A model generated the notes under the pieces. That model worked only from the letters and a program-made list of their open reading frames with translations, did not search any database and was not told the DNA's origin. 44,240 nt of DNA. Source: JAUVDZ01 sp042568205 (GTDB taxonomy: Bacteria; Patescibacteriota; Gracilibacteria; UBA1369; PNNO01). Positions within the stretch are counted from its first letter, which is position 1. Each line of letters opens with the position of its first letter. The position numbers and the translations under genes are program-made. Shown here in pieces: positions 1 through 5,795 of this stretch. Location: positions 1 to 44,240 of the forward strand of contig JBHPJE010000009.1 of assembly GCA_042568205.1 (NCBI GenBank). Reading direction: 5' to 3'.

Positions 1-1
1 A

Positions 2-373
2 TTTATCACCCATATTTATAAAACACCATTATTTAACAAATCTAAAATTTGTTTAAGTGGAATGAAGTATGATTTTAATTGTGATAATATCCAATTAGTA
101 TTTTATGGGATATTTGAAGTAAAAAAACTTACGAAATCAAGAAAAACTATTTTAGAATGTGAAAAATACATACCAGAACTAGCGAAAGAAAAAATACTAT
201 ACGAAAAATTACAATTAATTTATATAAATATAAATAAAATCAAGAACAGGATACTGAAAAAAAAGTGTGAAGAATTAATAGAAACTTATGGAATTCATAC
301 TGAAAGTCCATCAAAATTGGCTCAAGAACTTCTCGCGCTAATTAAAAAATATAGAAAAATTAAAAAATTATAA
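2..373 (+). CDS. Hypothetical protein, probably 5'-partial at window edge
   Basis: I do not recognise this protein. The reading frame is open from the window edge (first full codon at 2) to the TAA at 371-373. The first ATG is at 62, so the gene is either a fragment running in from outside or starts at 62 (103 residues). No Shine-Dalgarno site precedes 62. The product is very rich in Lys, Ile, Leu and Glu, and its C-terminal half looks helical, with several clustered Lys/Arg. There is no signal peptide or metal motif. The base composition is strongly AT-rich, unlike the next gene downstream. Confidence 0.5.
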   Translation, partial: FITHIYKTPLFNKSKICLSGMKYDFNCDNIQLVFYGIFEVKKLTKSRKTILECEKYIPELAKEKILYEKLQLIYININKIKNRILKKKCEELIETYGIHTESPSKLAQELLALIKKYRKIKKL

Positions 374-468
374 CCCCCATACTCACCCCCAAGGCCTCTA
401 CAAACTCATTCCGCTCCGCTTCGCTCCAAAGACACTCCGCTCGCTAACGCTCGCTCCGTGTCCGTTGG
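374..468. repeat. Short C/T-rich repetitive spacer
   Basis: This gene-free stretch has an abrupt change in composition. It contains repeated CGCTC/CGCTCGC-type words at 412-458, including a direct CGCTCGCTAACGCTCGCT motif, within an outer GACAC...GTGTC pairing. It sits exactly where the following nuclease-like gene loses its expected N-terminus, so it may mark a recombination junction. That link is inference. Confidence 0.4.
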
Positions 469-1092
469 GTGGAAAATAACTTTAAAAGGGCTCCTATGCT
501 TCCTCTGCGCCTTAATAGTGCGATGGATGGTGTGCTTAAGAGCCGCTATGATAAATATCGCAGTAAAAAGACGTTTCCGCCTGAGGCAAAAGAGCTTAAA
601 AAAGAGGGAATCAAACCTTTTACGGATCTTGAAAAGCTGGAATTGTGGCGGAATAAATCAAGTGCGCTTCAGGTTACGGATGAAAAGGCAGGCTATGTCC
701 TGAGAGGTAAGATTGATGATGTTCTGGTTGATAAAGACGGAAAGCTTATTCCTGCTGATTATAAGTCATCCGGAGATCCCCCAAAACCTGACAAACAAAA
801 GTATTATCGCGACCAACTGGCTGCTTACGGGCTTATGTTTGCACGGCACGGCTATAAGGTTGCGAATCGCGCCTATCTGCTCCATTACTATGTTGCGGAT
901 TGGGATGATCCGTCACTTGAAGTGAAGTTTGATAGCTATGTTGATTTGGTTCGAATCAGCGTTAGTGGGATTGAGCGGAAATTGCGCGAAATGGTGAAGT
1001 TATTAAATGGGCCATATCCCGGAGCGAATGACGAGTGTGATAAATGTGGGTATTATGAGGGGCGGACTTCTTCAATAAAAAAAGCGAGCTGA
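469..1092 (+). CDS. PD-(D/E)XK nuclease-like protein (RecB/Cas4-like), N-terminally truncated
   Basis: The 207-residue frame keeps the core of a PD-(D/E)XK nuclease. There is a G-K-I-D-D acidic motif at residues 80-84, D97-Y98-K99 as the (D/E)XK motif after a DG turn, and a C-terminal CDKC pair at 190 and 193 of the type that ligates an Fe-S cluster in RecB/Cas4-like enzymes. Related proteins normally begin with a conserved segment carrying a CPRCFW-like motif just before this point. Here the frame starts at GTG 469, without a Shine-Dalgarno site. Upstream in frame only RVRW can be read before a stop at 445-447. The gene therefore looks 5'-truncated at the repetitive junction and may be non-functional. 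Its composition is more GC-rich than the gene to its left. No cas genes are nearby. Confidence 0.65.
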   Translation: MENNFKRAPMLPLRLNSAMDGVLKSRYDKYRSKKTFPPEAKELKKEGIKPFTDLEKLELWRNKSSALQVTDEKAGYVLRGKIDDVLVDKDGKLIPADYKSSGDPPKPDKQKYYRDQLAAYGLMFARHGYKVANRAYLLHYYVADWDDPSLEVKFDSYVDLVRISVSGIERKLREMVKLLNGPYPGANDECDKCGYYEGRTSSIKKAS

Positions 1093-1120
1093 TCAGACTC
1101 GCAGCCACATGGGCTTTTTT
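1077..1120. terminator. Convergent intrinsic terminators
   Basis: On the reverse strand GCGAG (1102-1098) pairs with CTCGC (1088-1084), followed by seven U (1083-1077). This suits the reverse-strand gene at 1151-1525, and it overlaps the end of the nuclease-like gene. On the forward strand AGCC (1103-1106) pairs with GGCT (1111-1114), followed by a T run, giving a small terminator for the nuclease-like gene. Confidence 0.6.
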
Positions 1121-1150
1121 AGATCTGGCGACGCTGCGGGCTCTCGGCTG

Positions 1151-1525
1151 TTACTCGGTCAGCGATCCCTGCACGAGGCTGGGCGCTCTGCTCTGGTAAC
1201 GCTCGAGGGCCGTCTTGGCGTCTCGGAGCTTCCTTTCCGCCTTTGTCACGTGATCTTCGAAGGCGCGAATCTGGTCTTGGACGTAGTCGTTGACCTCGTC
1301 CCTGGTGGAGATGCGCATCTCAGTGGGAGCGGCGGGATCATCGCACTCGGGTCGTTCGAGCAGGAGATCTTTCGTCTCCTTGAGGTCATCGAGAGAGATG
1401 ACCCTGAAGGTCTCGTCTCCGACCTTCGTAACGACACAGGGGCAGTCCCAGTTCCCTCCATAGCTTTCGCTATGCCTGGTCCACCAAACCAACATTCCCA
1501 CTTCCAACTGACTCGGCTCGATCAT
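1151..1525 (-). CDS. GC-rich hypothetical protein (124 aa)
   Basis: No family is recognised. The 124-residue product starts at ATG 1525 with an AAGGAGG Shine-Dalgarno site 6 bases upstream. The N-terminal part (residues 7-50) reads as a small beta-rich domain with Trp-Trp and Trp-Asp-Cys-Pro-Cys, reminiscent of small barrel or SH3-like folds. Residues 72-115 form a charged, probably coiled-coil helix. It is visibly GC-rich against AT-rich neighbours and is a single-gene unit: near-consensus promoter at 1574-1602 and its own terminator at 1077-1102. Similar stand-alone GC-rich reverse-strand genes recur at 10252, 28431-28824 and 41546. The overlapping forward-strand frame is a shadow. Confidence 0.7.
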   Translation of the reverse strand: MIEPSQLEVGMLVWWTRHSESYGGNWDCPCVVTKVGDETFRVISLDDLKETKDLLLERPECDDPAAPTEMRISTRDEVNDYVQDQIRAFEDHVTKAERKLRDAKTALERYQSRAPSLVQGSLTE

Positions 1526-1573
1526 GGCAGTCCTCCTTGTGAATGGTCAATTGTTCGTTTAGAAAGGCTGTAA

Positions 1574-1602
1574 ATTATAAATGATTTAGCTTGCTGTGTC
1601 AA
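1574..1602 (-). promoter_or_regulatory. Near-consensus sigma-70 promoter for the 1151-1525 gene
   Basis: Reading the reverse strand, TTGACA (1602-1597), a 17-base spacer and TATAAT (1579-1574) match the consensus exactly. Transcription would start near 1567, leaving a leader of about 40 bases that carries the AAGGAGG site. Confidence 0.8.
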
Positions 1603-1819
1603 GGGGTAGTGAAGTGGTAGGGTAAAGCCTTGATATTTGAAAAATTTGGGCTAAACTAAGGCAAAACTAAAATCACCGCCTGCCCGGGCAGGGATTTCAT
1701 TGACTTTACGCTCATTTTGTTTCTTTATAGAGAATCTCGTCCTGGGACGACATTTTTTAGATTTATTTTAGAAAAATTTCATAAGTATTTGATATAATAT
1801 ATAATGTAGTGATGTTGTA
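1603..1819. repeat. Palindrome-repeat unit A upstream of the relB-type locus
   Basis: No gene is seen in 1526-1876. It holds a 14-bp perfect palindrome at 1679-1692 (core TGCCCGGGCA), a 6-bp-arm palindrome at 1737-1750 (TCGTCC..GGACGA), and an AT-rich 37-bp repeat at 1755-1791. That repeat recurs with one mismatch at 3200-3236. The same two palindrome cores recur, in the opposite order, before the second toxin-antitoxin locus. Confidence 0.75.
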
Positions 1820-1849
1820 TTGACATTGTAATGACAGTCGTGTTATACT
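1820..1849 (+). promoter_or_regulatory. Sigma-70 promoter of the relB/yafQ-type operon
   Basis: TTGACA (1820-1825), an 18-base spacer and TATACT (1844-1849) lie 27 bases before the antitoxin ATG. Autoregulation by the antitoxin-toxin complex is usual for this family, but no clear operator was identified beyond the upstream palindromes. Confidence 0.7.
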
Positions 1850-1876
1850 AAAAGTGACAATTTAATCACATTAAAT

Positions 1877-2152
1877 ATGGCTACAATACAGCTTCGCATT
1901 GATAACACTACAAAAAAATCCGCTAAAAGCATTTTGGACAAACTTGGCATTGATATGACATCTGCTATCAAAATCTACCTTAAACAAATTGTTATAAACA
2001 AAGGAATTCCATTTAAACTTCTGACTGAAAACGGCTTAACAATCGAACAGGAGAATGAAATTCTAAAGGCTGCAAAAGAGGCAGAGAAAGGTAAAAATAT
2101 GACCGATGCTATGGATGCGGATAAGGCAATAGAACACTTAAAGAAACGCTGA
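1877..2152 (+). CDS. RelB/DinJ-family antitoxin
   Basis: A 91-residue protein with the RelB/DinJ layout. The N-terminal ribbon-helix-helix (residues 1-45) begins with the short strand ATIQLRID and continues with an L-G-I-D-M-T-S-A-I-K-I-Y-L helix. A charged C-terminal tail of the type that wraps the toxin follows. RelB/DinJ proteins bind operator DNA as dimers and neutralise a RelE-superfamily mRNA interferase. Its TGA overlaps the toxin ATG by one base, so the two are translationally coupled. There is no obvious Shine-Dalgarno site. Confidence 0.85.
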   Translation: MATIQLRIDNTTKKSAKSILDKLGIDMTSAIKIYLKQIVINKGIPFKLLTENGLTIEQENEILKAAKEAEKGKNMTDAMDADKAIEHLKKR

Positions 2153-2412
2153 TGCAAATCCAATATCACAAAAACTTCACAAAGAACTTCAAAAAACTCA
2201 CGCCTAAACTTAAACAAAAAACAATATCCACAATCAAACAATTCACAAAAGACCCGCACAATCCCCTTCTGCGAAATCATGCTTTAAAAGGCCGCATGCA
2301 AGGACTGCGGGCTTTTTCAATAACAGGCGACGTGCGCATAATATTTAAAGAAAAAAACAATTATATATTGGTAATTATGCTTGATATCGGAATTCATAAT
2401 CAGGTTTATTAA
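2152..2412 (+). CDS. YafQ/RelE-superfamily toxin (mRNA interferase)
   Basis: An 86-residue RelE/ParE-superfamily protein closest in pattern to YafQ: a Lys-rich N-terminal helical hairpin, a conserved L-x-x-H-x-L-x-G core (residues 40-47), and a C-terminal sheet with RAFSITGDVRIIFK and a final D-I-G-I-H-N motif. The His and Asp/His-rich tail matches the catalytic end of YafQ toxins, which cleave ribosome-bound mRNA. Its length is normal, with no frameshift, so the pair looks intact. The ATG overlaps the antitoxin stop. Confidence 0.85.
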   Translation: MQIQYHKNFTKNFKKLTPKLKQKTISTIKQFTKDPHNPLLRNHALKGRMQGLRAFSITGDVRIIFKEKNNYILVIMLDIGIHNQVY

Positions 2413-2473
2413 TAATTTGTTTAAATATCCCCTCTTTTTTGCTATATTTATACCTTGTTAACTAATAAATACT

Positions 2474-2665
2474 ATGACAATAATCCCTGAATATCCATCA
2501 CCTGAAGAAGAAGCAATGCGAAAGGCAGCTGAAAAAGCTGAAGGTACTGCTGAAAAATATCCAAATTGGAGGAAAGATGAAGCTCAATTCAAAGCTATGT
2601 GCGACGATATGTTTGCACCACCTGTTAGAGATAGGGCTATGGAAACAATCGAAGATGAAGAGTAG
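2474..2665 (+). CDS. Small acidic hypothetical protein (63 aa)
   Basis: I do not recognise the family. The 63 residues are Glu/Ala/Lys-rich, start MTIIPEYPSP, have no membrane segment and end in an acidic tail. A TATA-like box (2448-2453) lies about 20 bases upstream and no Shine-Dalgarno site is visible. It follows the toxin by 61 bases and precedes a separately promoted lipoprotein, so it is probably its own cistron. Confidence 0.55.
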   Translation: MTIIPEYPSPEEEAMRKAAEKAEGTAEKYPNWRKDEAQFKAMCDDMFAPPVRDRAMETIEDEE

Positions 2666-2681
2666 AAAAAATTCAAATACC

Positions 2682-2710
2682 TTGACAAAAGGAGTTAAAC
2701 TTGATATAGT
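2682..2710 (+). promoter_or_regulatory. Sigma-70 promoter of the 99-aa lipoprotein
   Basis: TTGACA (2682-2687), a 17-base spacer and TATAGT (2705-2710). It lies after the end of the 63-aa gene and 31 bases before the ATG at 2742, supporting that start rather than longer in-frame extensions that would begin inside the preceding gene. Confidence 0.8.
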
Positions 2711-2741
2711 TTACTTCTTTTATAAATTTAACTTTTTTACT

Positions 2742-3041
2742 ATGCGTTTAAAAGAAGCTCCACAAAGCCAACCAAGGCAACAATCAAGACCATCATCTCG
2801 TACTGTAACTATGCTATCTGCAGCATTTGCACTGAGTTTAATGGGATGTGCAACTAGCGTATCTCGTGTATCTAGACCTGGTATGTCTATATCAGTAACT
2901 AGCACAGCCAGAGGCCGTAAAGCTGAAGCATGCAGTGAAGACCCAGCAACATTAGAAAGATTAAGAAGAGATGTATGTGAAGACAGACCAGTAAAAAGAC
3001 ATACTAACAATGAAGGACAAGAATGTGTTACATGTGAATAA
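2742..3041 (+). CDS. Small predicted lipoprotein (99 aa)
   Basis: The product has a basic N-terminus, a hydrophobic stretch at about residues 22-34 and a lipobox-like L-M-G-C-A with Cys at about 36, so a membrane-anchored lipoprotein is likely. The mature part is short and Arg-rich, with four further Cys (two in a final C-V-T-C). No domain is recognised. The start at 2742 is chosen because the promoter lies immediately upstream. A terminator follows directly, so the gene is monocistronic. Confidence 0.7.
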   Translation: MRLKEAPQSQPRQQSRPSSRTVTMLSAAFALSLMGCATSVSRVSRPGMSISVTSTARGRKAEACSEDPATLERLRRDVCEDRPVKRHTNNEGQECVTCE

Positions 3042-3057
3042 TCTAGATAAAAAAGTC

Positions 3058-3085
3058 AAAAGACCTTCGAAAGAGGGTCTTTTTT
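3058..3085 (+). terminator. Intrinsic terminator of the 99-aa lipoprotein
   Basis: AAAAGACC (3058-3065) pairs with GGTCTTTT (3076-3083) around a 10-base loop, continuing into a T run to 3085. Confidence 0.85.
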
Positions 3086-3123
3086 GAATCCTTGCACAAT
3101 TACCAAAATCCTGTTGTACTACC

Positions 3124-3236
3124 GAATTCCCGTCCTAGGACGGGAATTCTGATTGCACAATATTTTGACATAAAAATCAAATTTATGCCCGGGCATAAAT
3201 TTTAGAATTATTTTAGAAAAATTTCATAAGTATTTG
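3124..3236. repeat. Palindrome-repeat unit B upstream of the higBA locus
   Basis: A perfect 26-bp palindrome at 3124-3149 (core CGTCCTAGGACG) is followed by a perfect 24-bp palindrome at 3179-3202 (core TGCCCGGGCA). Overlapping its end is a 37-bp AT-rich repeat at 3200-3236, identical but for one base to 1755-1791. The cores are shared with unit A, but the flanking arms differ while remaining self-complementary. Confidence 0.85.
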
Positions 3237-3248
3237 TTAATATTGATC

Positions 3249-3277
3249 TTGACCTCCACGTAATAACGCGATACAAT
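3249..3277 (+). promoter_or_regulatory. Sigma-70 promoter of the higBA locus
   Basis: TTGACC (3249-3254), a 17-base spacer and TACAAT (3272-3277) stand directly before the broken higB. The promoter is intact although the toxin start is lost. A GAGGG...CCCTC pairing (3285-3307) lies in the leader. Confidence 0.7.
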
Positions 3278-3298
3278 ATTAACGGAGGGTGTTAATAA

Positions 3299-3496
3299 AC
3301 TGCCCTCAGAAAGCTCAATATAATTCATGCAGCTTCAAATATAAACGACTTGCGCATTCCTCCATCAAATCATCTTGAACTGCTTAAGGGAAAACACAAA
3401 GGCAAACACAGCATAAGAATCAATGATCAATGGCGAATAATCTTTAAATGGCAGCAGGATAATGCATATGAAGTTGAAATAATAGATTACCATTAA
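3299..3496 (+). pseudogene. HigB-family toxin, 5'-truncated
   Basis: The frame 3299-3496 reads as the C-terminal two-thirds of a HigB/RelE-superfamily toxin. It contains N-D-L-R-I-P-P, L-L-K-G-K-H-K-G and S-I-R-I-N-D-Q-W-R-I-I-F-K-W, the signature block of HigB mRNA interferases. There is no start codon: an in-frame TAA lies at 3296-3298, and the roughly 30 N-terminal codons expected for HigB are missing between the intact promoter and this point. The toxin is therefore probably inactive. The TAA is 3 bases before the higA ATG, the normal spacing for the pair. Confidence 0.8.
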
Positions 3497-3499
3497 AAT

Positions 3500-3805
3500 A
3501 TGTCACAAAAGCTTAAACCAACACATCCCGGCGAAATCCTTATGGAGGAATTCCTAAAACCTATGAAAATCTCGCAATATCGGCTTGCAAAAGATATCAA
3601 TGTGCCACCAAGACGCATAAACGAGATTGTAAAAGGCCTGCGTGGAATTTCTGCAGACACAGCTTTAAGATTCGCAAAATTCTTTGGAAATTCTCCTGAA
3701 TTCTGGCTAAATCTTCAATCACACTATGCCCTTGAAGTTGAGAAAGACCGCCTTGAGAAAGTGCTTGCAAACGAAGTGAAGAAATTTTCGTTTGGAGCAG
3801 CTTAA
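3500..3805 (+). CDS. higA: HigA-family antitoxin (XRE HTH)
   Basis: A complete 101-residue HigA. It shows the family N-terminus K-P-T-H-P-G-E-I-L, an XRE-type helix-turn-helix at about residues 25-65, and the signature F-G-N-S-P-E-F-W-L-N-L-Q at about 75-86. HigA binds and represses its own promoter and neutralises HigB. Here the partner toxin is truncated, so HigA is effectively an orphan antitoxin that may still repress 3249-3277 or protect against other HigB toxins (inference). Confidence 0.9.
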   Translation: MSQKLKPTHPGEILMEEFLKPMKISQYRLAKDINVPPRRINEIVKGLRGISADTALRFAKFFGNSPEFWLNLQSHYALEVEKDRLEKVLANEVKKFSFGAA

Positions 3806-3819
3806 AATTTTAATGAGAG

Positions 3820-3949
3820 ATGGCAAATTCAGCAAGTTCAAATGATATTACGAGAAAAATTGAAATGTTTGTAAAGATAACTACACCTTGCAGCAAAAGT
3901 CGCTAAAGGGTACTTTGAGATAGATGAATTAGAGATGATGTCGTTTTAA
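3820..3949 (+). pseudogene. Possible frameshifted small gene
   Basis: An ATG at 3820 opens a 28-codon frame (MANSASSNDITRKIEMFVKI...) ending at 3904-3906. A second frame, open from 3881 to TAA 3947-3949, reads AAKVAKGYFEIDELEMMSF, a coding-like sequence. Joining them needs a single-base shift near 3885-3890. This suggests a recently broken gene of about 40 residues. A decayed copy of its 3' end appears at 4608-4653. The family is unknown. Confidence 0.35.
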
Positions 3950-3958
3950 CTTTTACAT

Positions 3959-4603
3959 ATGAAAAAAATAAGTTTTATAGCACTACTCTCAGCAATTGTA
4001 ATAATAACTGCCGGTTGCCAATCACAACAAAATCAAGAAATTGACGACGAAGTTCAGGCACAACCTGCCGTCGAAGAACCACAAACAGAATATGAGGTCA
4101 CTTACCTGGACTTCCCAAGAAGCGGCACCCTTTATAGAGGTTCTTACTTTGACATTAAATATCCGCGAGAATTTATAGCAAAACCAACAGAACCTACAAC
4201 AGACTTCAATGGAAAAACATACGTACAGACAGACGAAGCATATTTTAGTTCTCCTGATGGAGCTGTTGAGTTCTTTGTATATTCACCACTATGGGCAGGT
4301 GATCCCGAAAATTACCTCACAATAGCGCCCACAGAAGAAATCGTAAGTGAAAAGACTGAAACAGGTCCGGCTTTACCTAACCAGTTAAAAGATAGCGAGC
4401 GAATTATCAGGTGGGTTACTATCAAAGCCAAAGACGAATCATATTATCGATCATTTATGTCCATAAAAGAACAAGTCAGAGCTGACGGTCACAGTGAGCT
4501 TCACCATGTTTTTGGAATCAAGTACAAAGACAGTGAAACATATGAGAAATACAAAGATACATATGAGGCTTTTAAAGCTTCACTTGAACAATATGCAGAT
4601 TAG
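3959..4603 (+). CDS. Predicted lipoprotein (214 aa)
   Basis: The N-terminal signal MKKISFIALLSAIVIITAGC carries a lipobox (T-A-G-C, Cys20), so the protein should be lipid-anchored outside the cytoplasmic membrane. A Gln/Glu/Pro-rich linker (residues 21-45) leads to a globular part with no further Cys and several Tyr/Asp/Phe, whose family I do not recognise. The gene is flanked by two copies of a short repeated sequence, each ending 8-9 bases before an ATG. Confidence 0.8.
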   Translation: MKKISFIALLSAIVIITAGCQSQQNQEIDDEVQAQPAVEEPQTEYEVTYLDFPRSGTLYRGSYFDIKYPREFIAKPTEPTTDFNGKTYVQTDEAYFSSPDGAVEFFVYSPLWAGDPENYLTIAPTEEIVSEKTETGPALPNQLKDSERIIRWVTIKAKDESYYRSFMSIKEQVRADGHSELHHVFGIKYKDSETYEKYKDTYEAFKASLEQYAD

Positions 4604-4607
4604 AATG

Positions 4608-4653
4608 TTGCAGCAAAAGTCACAAAAGAGTATTTTAACGATGTAGTTTTAAC
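4608..4653 (+). repeat. Decayed copy of 3888-3950
   Basis: TTGCAGCAAAAGTC at 4608-4621 is identical to 3888-3901. Similarity continues (AAAG.GTA.TTT), then after a deletion both end in GTTTTAAC (4646-4653 and 3943-3950), just before the ATG of the next gene. The two copies bracket the lipoprotein gene. Confidence 0.6.
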
Positions 4654-4662
4654 CATAATTAT

Positions 4663-4857
4663 ATGGCTCCTGAAAAAATTATTATTGGAATAGTCTTTAT
4701 AGGCTTGGGAACATTATTCTTTTTTAATAATAAAAACATTGGTAAAGGTGCGTATAAATTTTATAAATGGCTATACACAGAAAAGAACTTAATAGTAATG
4801 TTTAAAGCAGCCGGAGTACTTCTTGTAATTGGAGGTTTGATTATAATTATCAAATAA
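4663..4857 (+). CDS. Small two-span membrane protein (64 aa)
   Basis: The 64 residues contain two hydrophobic segments (about 5-21 and 45-63) joined by a basic, aromatic loop (F-Y-K-W-L-Y). No family is recognised. It lies 10 bases before the SemiSWEET gene in the same direction, so the two are probably co-transcribed. A CATAAT box (4654-4659) lies very close to the ATG. Confidence 0.6.
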   Translation: MAPEKIIIGIVFIGLGTLFFFNNKNIGKGAYKFYKWLYTEKNLIVMFKAAGVLLVIGGLIIIIK

Positions 4858-4867
4858 CTTAATACTC

Positions 4868-5122
4868 ATGAACTGGATAACACTAATTGGAACATCCGCA
4901 GCAGTTCTTACTACTATAGCGTTTGTGCCTCAGGCAATTAAGGTAGTAAAAAGTAAGCATACTAAAGATATATCTCTTAAAATGTATATTATTTTTGAAT
5001 TTGGAGTAATTTTATGGCTGGCTTATGGGCTTCTTATTCAATCATGGCCTGTTGCAATTTCAAATATATTTATATTAATACTATCGACTATAATTCTTAG
5101 ATATAAATTGAAATATAAGTAA
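4868..5122 (+). CDS. SemiSWEET-type sugar transporter (PQ-loop/MtN3)
   Basis: The 84-residue protein has three membrane segments and the hallmark F-V-P-Q at residues 19-22 (PQ at 21-22), followed by the family pattern K-V-V-K-S-K-H-T-K-D-I-S. SemiSWEETs are three-helix half-transporters that dimerise to move sugars across the cytoplasmic membrane. The length is typical. For a presumed host-dependent, reduced organism this is a plausible sugar uptake or efflux route (inference). Confidence 0.85.
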   Translation: MNWITLIGTSAAVLTTIAFVPQAIKVVKSKHTKDISLKMYIIFEFGVILWLAYGLLIQSWPVAISNIFILILSTIILRYKLKYK

Positions 5123-5127
5123 AAATT

Positions 5128-5271
5128 ATGGTGAATGAATCTATACAACCAACTCCGGAAAGAATCCAAAAGTTATCTGATGCTTTAAAAGATTTAAGTG
5201 TTGAAGAATTGCGCGCCCTTTGCAATCATAATCTTACTGAAATGAGGCAAAATGAAGAAGATTCTTTCTGA
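5128..5271 (+). CDS. Small helical hypothetical protein (47 aa)
   Basis: ATG 5128 to TGA 5269-5271 encodes 47 residues, predominantly helical and charged, starting MVNESIQPTPERIQKLSDAL. It begins 5 bases after the SemiSWEET stop, and its end overlaps the start of the next gene (ATG 5252) by 20 bases. That arrangement, in a tightly packed forward-strand run, favours a real gene. No family is recognised. Confidence 0.5.
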   Translation: MVNESIQPTPERIQKLSDALKDLSVEELRALCNHNLTEMRQNEEDSF

Positions 5272-5617
5272 TGCTAGTTACTATGATGGAAAAGAATATA
5301 GAATAAGCGACAAGGGTAAATTTATTATGAGAAATATTAATGGAGAAGTACAAGCTGTTTTATTTAGTAATAAAAATAAACATCTAACTGTTGCTTATTT
5401 CGAACTTAAGATACCAAAACAAGATTTTGTAGGAGCGGGCAAGGTGAAATTTAAAGTAGAAGATAATGAATTAAGCGTACCTTCAGATGCCGTATCAAAA
5501 TTTGATTCTTCTTCGTGTAGTTTTTCAGAATTATATGGTTTCGACAGACCTTCTGATGATTCAGAAGCAGAAAAATTAATACAAGAACTCAATGAACTGA
5601 TTAATGGAATAATATAA
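5252..5617 (+). CDS. Hypothetical protein (121 aa)
   Basis: A soluble 121-residue protein without signal peptide or Cys-metal motif. The N-terminal half alternates strands (F-I-M-R-N-I-N-G-E-V-Q-A-V-L-F). The C-terminal part is Ser/Asp-rich and ends with a Glu/Leu helix. It overlaps the 47-aa gene, suggesting translational coupling. No family is recognised. Confidence 0.6.
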   Translation: MKKILSDASYYDGKEYRISDKGKFIMRNINGEVQAVLFSNKNKHLTVAYFELKIPKQDFVGAGKVKFKVEDNELSVPSDAVSKFDSSSCSFSELYGFDRPSDDSEAEKLIQELNELINGII

Positions 5618-5654
5618 TAATAGCAATTATCAGTATCATATTATTACTTACATT

Positions 5655-5795
5655 ATGAAATCTGATACTAAAACAAATAGGTTGAATGTATGGGGTGCCA
5701 ATTTACTTAATAAATTGCCTTCTATTAGCCGAAAACGACGAAAAAGACGAGCGAGTAAAATTAGAAGGGCTATACTTAAAAACGATACTACCTAA
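5655..5795 (+). CDS. Small very basic protein (46 aa)
   Basis: ATG 5655 to TAA 5793-5795 encodes 46 residues whose centre is an Arg/Lys cluster (S-R-K-R-R-K-R-R-A-S-K-I-R-R-A), suited to nucleic-acid binding. The last base of its stop is the first base of the next ATG, so it is coupled to the membrane protein that follows. No known family is assigned. Confidence 0.5.
   Translation: MKSDTKTNRLNVWGANLLNKLPSISRKRRKRRASKIRRAILKNDTT

Noticed and set aside
458..703. Alternative frame overlapping the nuclease-like gene
   Set aside because: Composition is unlike a protein and it conflicts with the frame that carries the nuclease motifs.
940..960. GGTTCGAATC, resembling a tRNA T-loop
   Set aside because: It lies inside the nuclease-like coding frame and no acceptor, D or anticodon arms can be folded around it.
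469..1092. Cas4 of a CRISPR system
   Set aside because: No other cas genes or repeats are present; only the general PD-(D/E)XK/RecB-like core can be supported.
1109..1573. Long forward frame opposite the GC-rich 1151-1525 gene
   Set aside because: The reverse frame has a near-consensus promoter, a Shine-Dalgarno site and a terminator; the forward frame has none and is a GC-rich shadow.
1600..3500. Integron-like cassette array (attC sites) around the toxin-antitoxin genes
   Set aside because: The palindromes lack the R/L core sites and variable-length imperfect stems typical of attC, and no integrase is present; a REP-like or regulatory element fits better.
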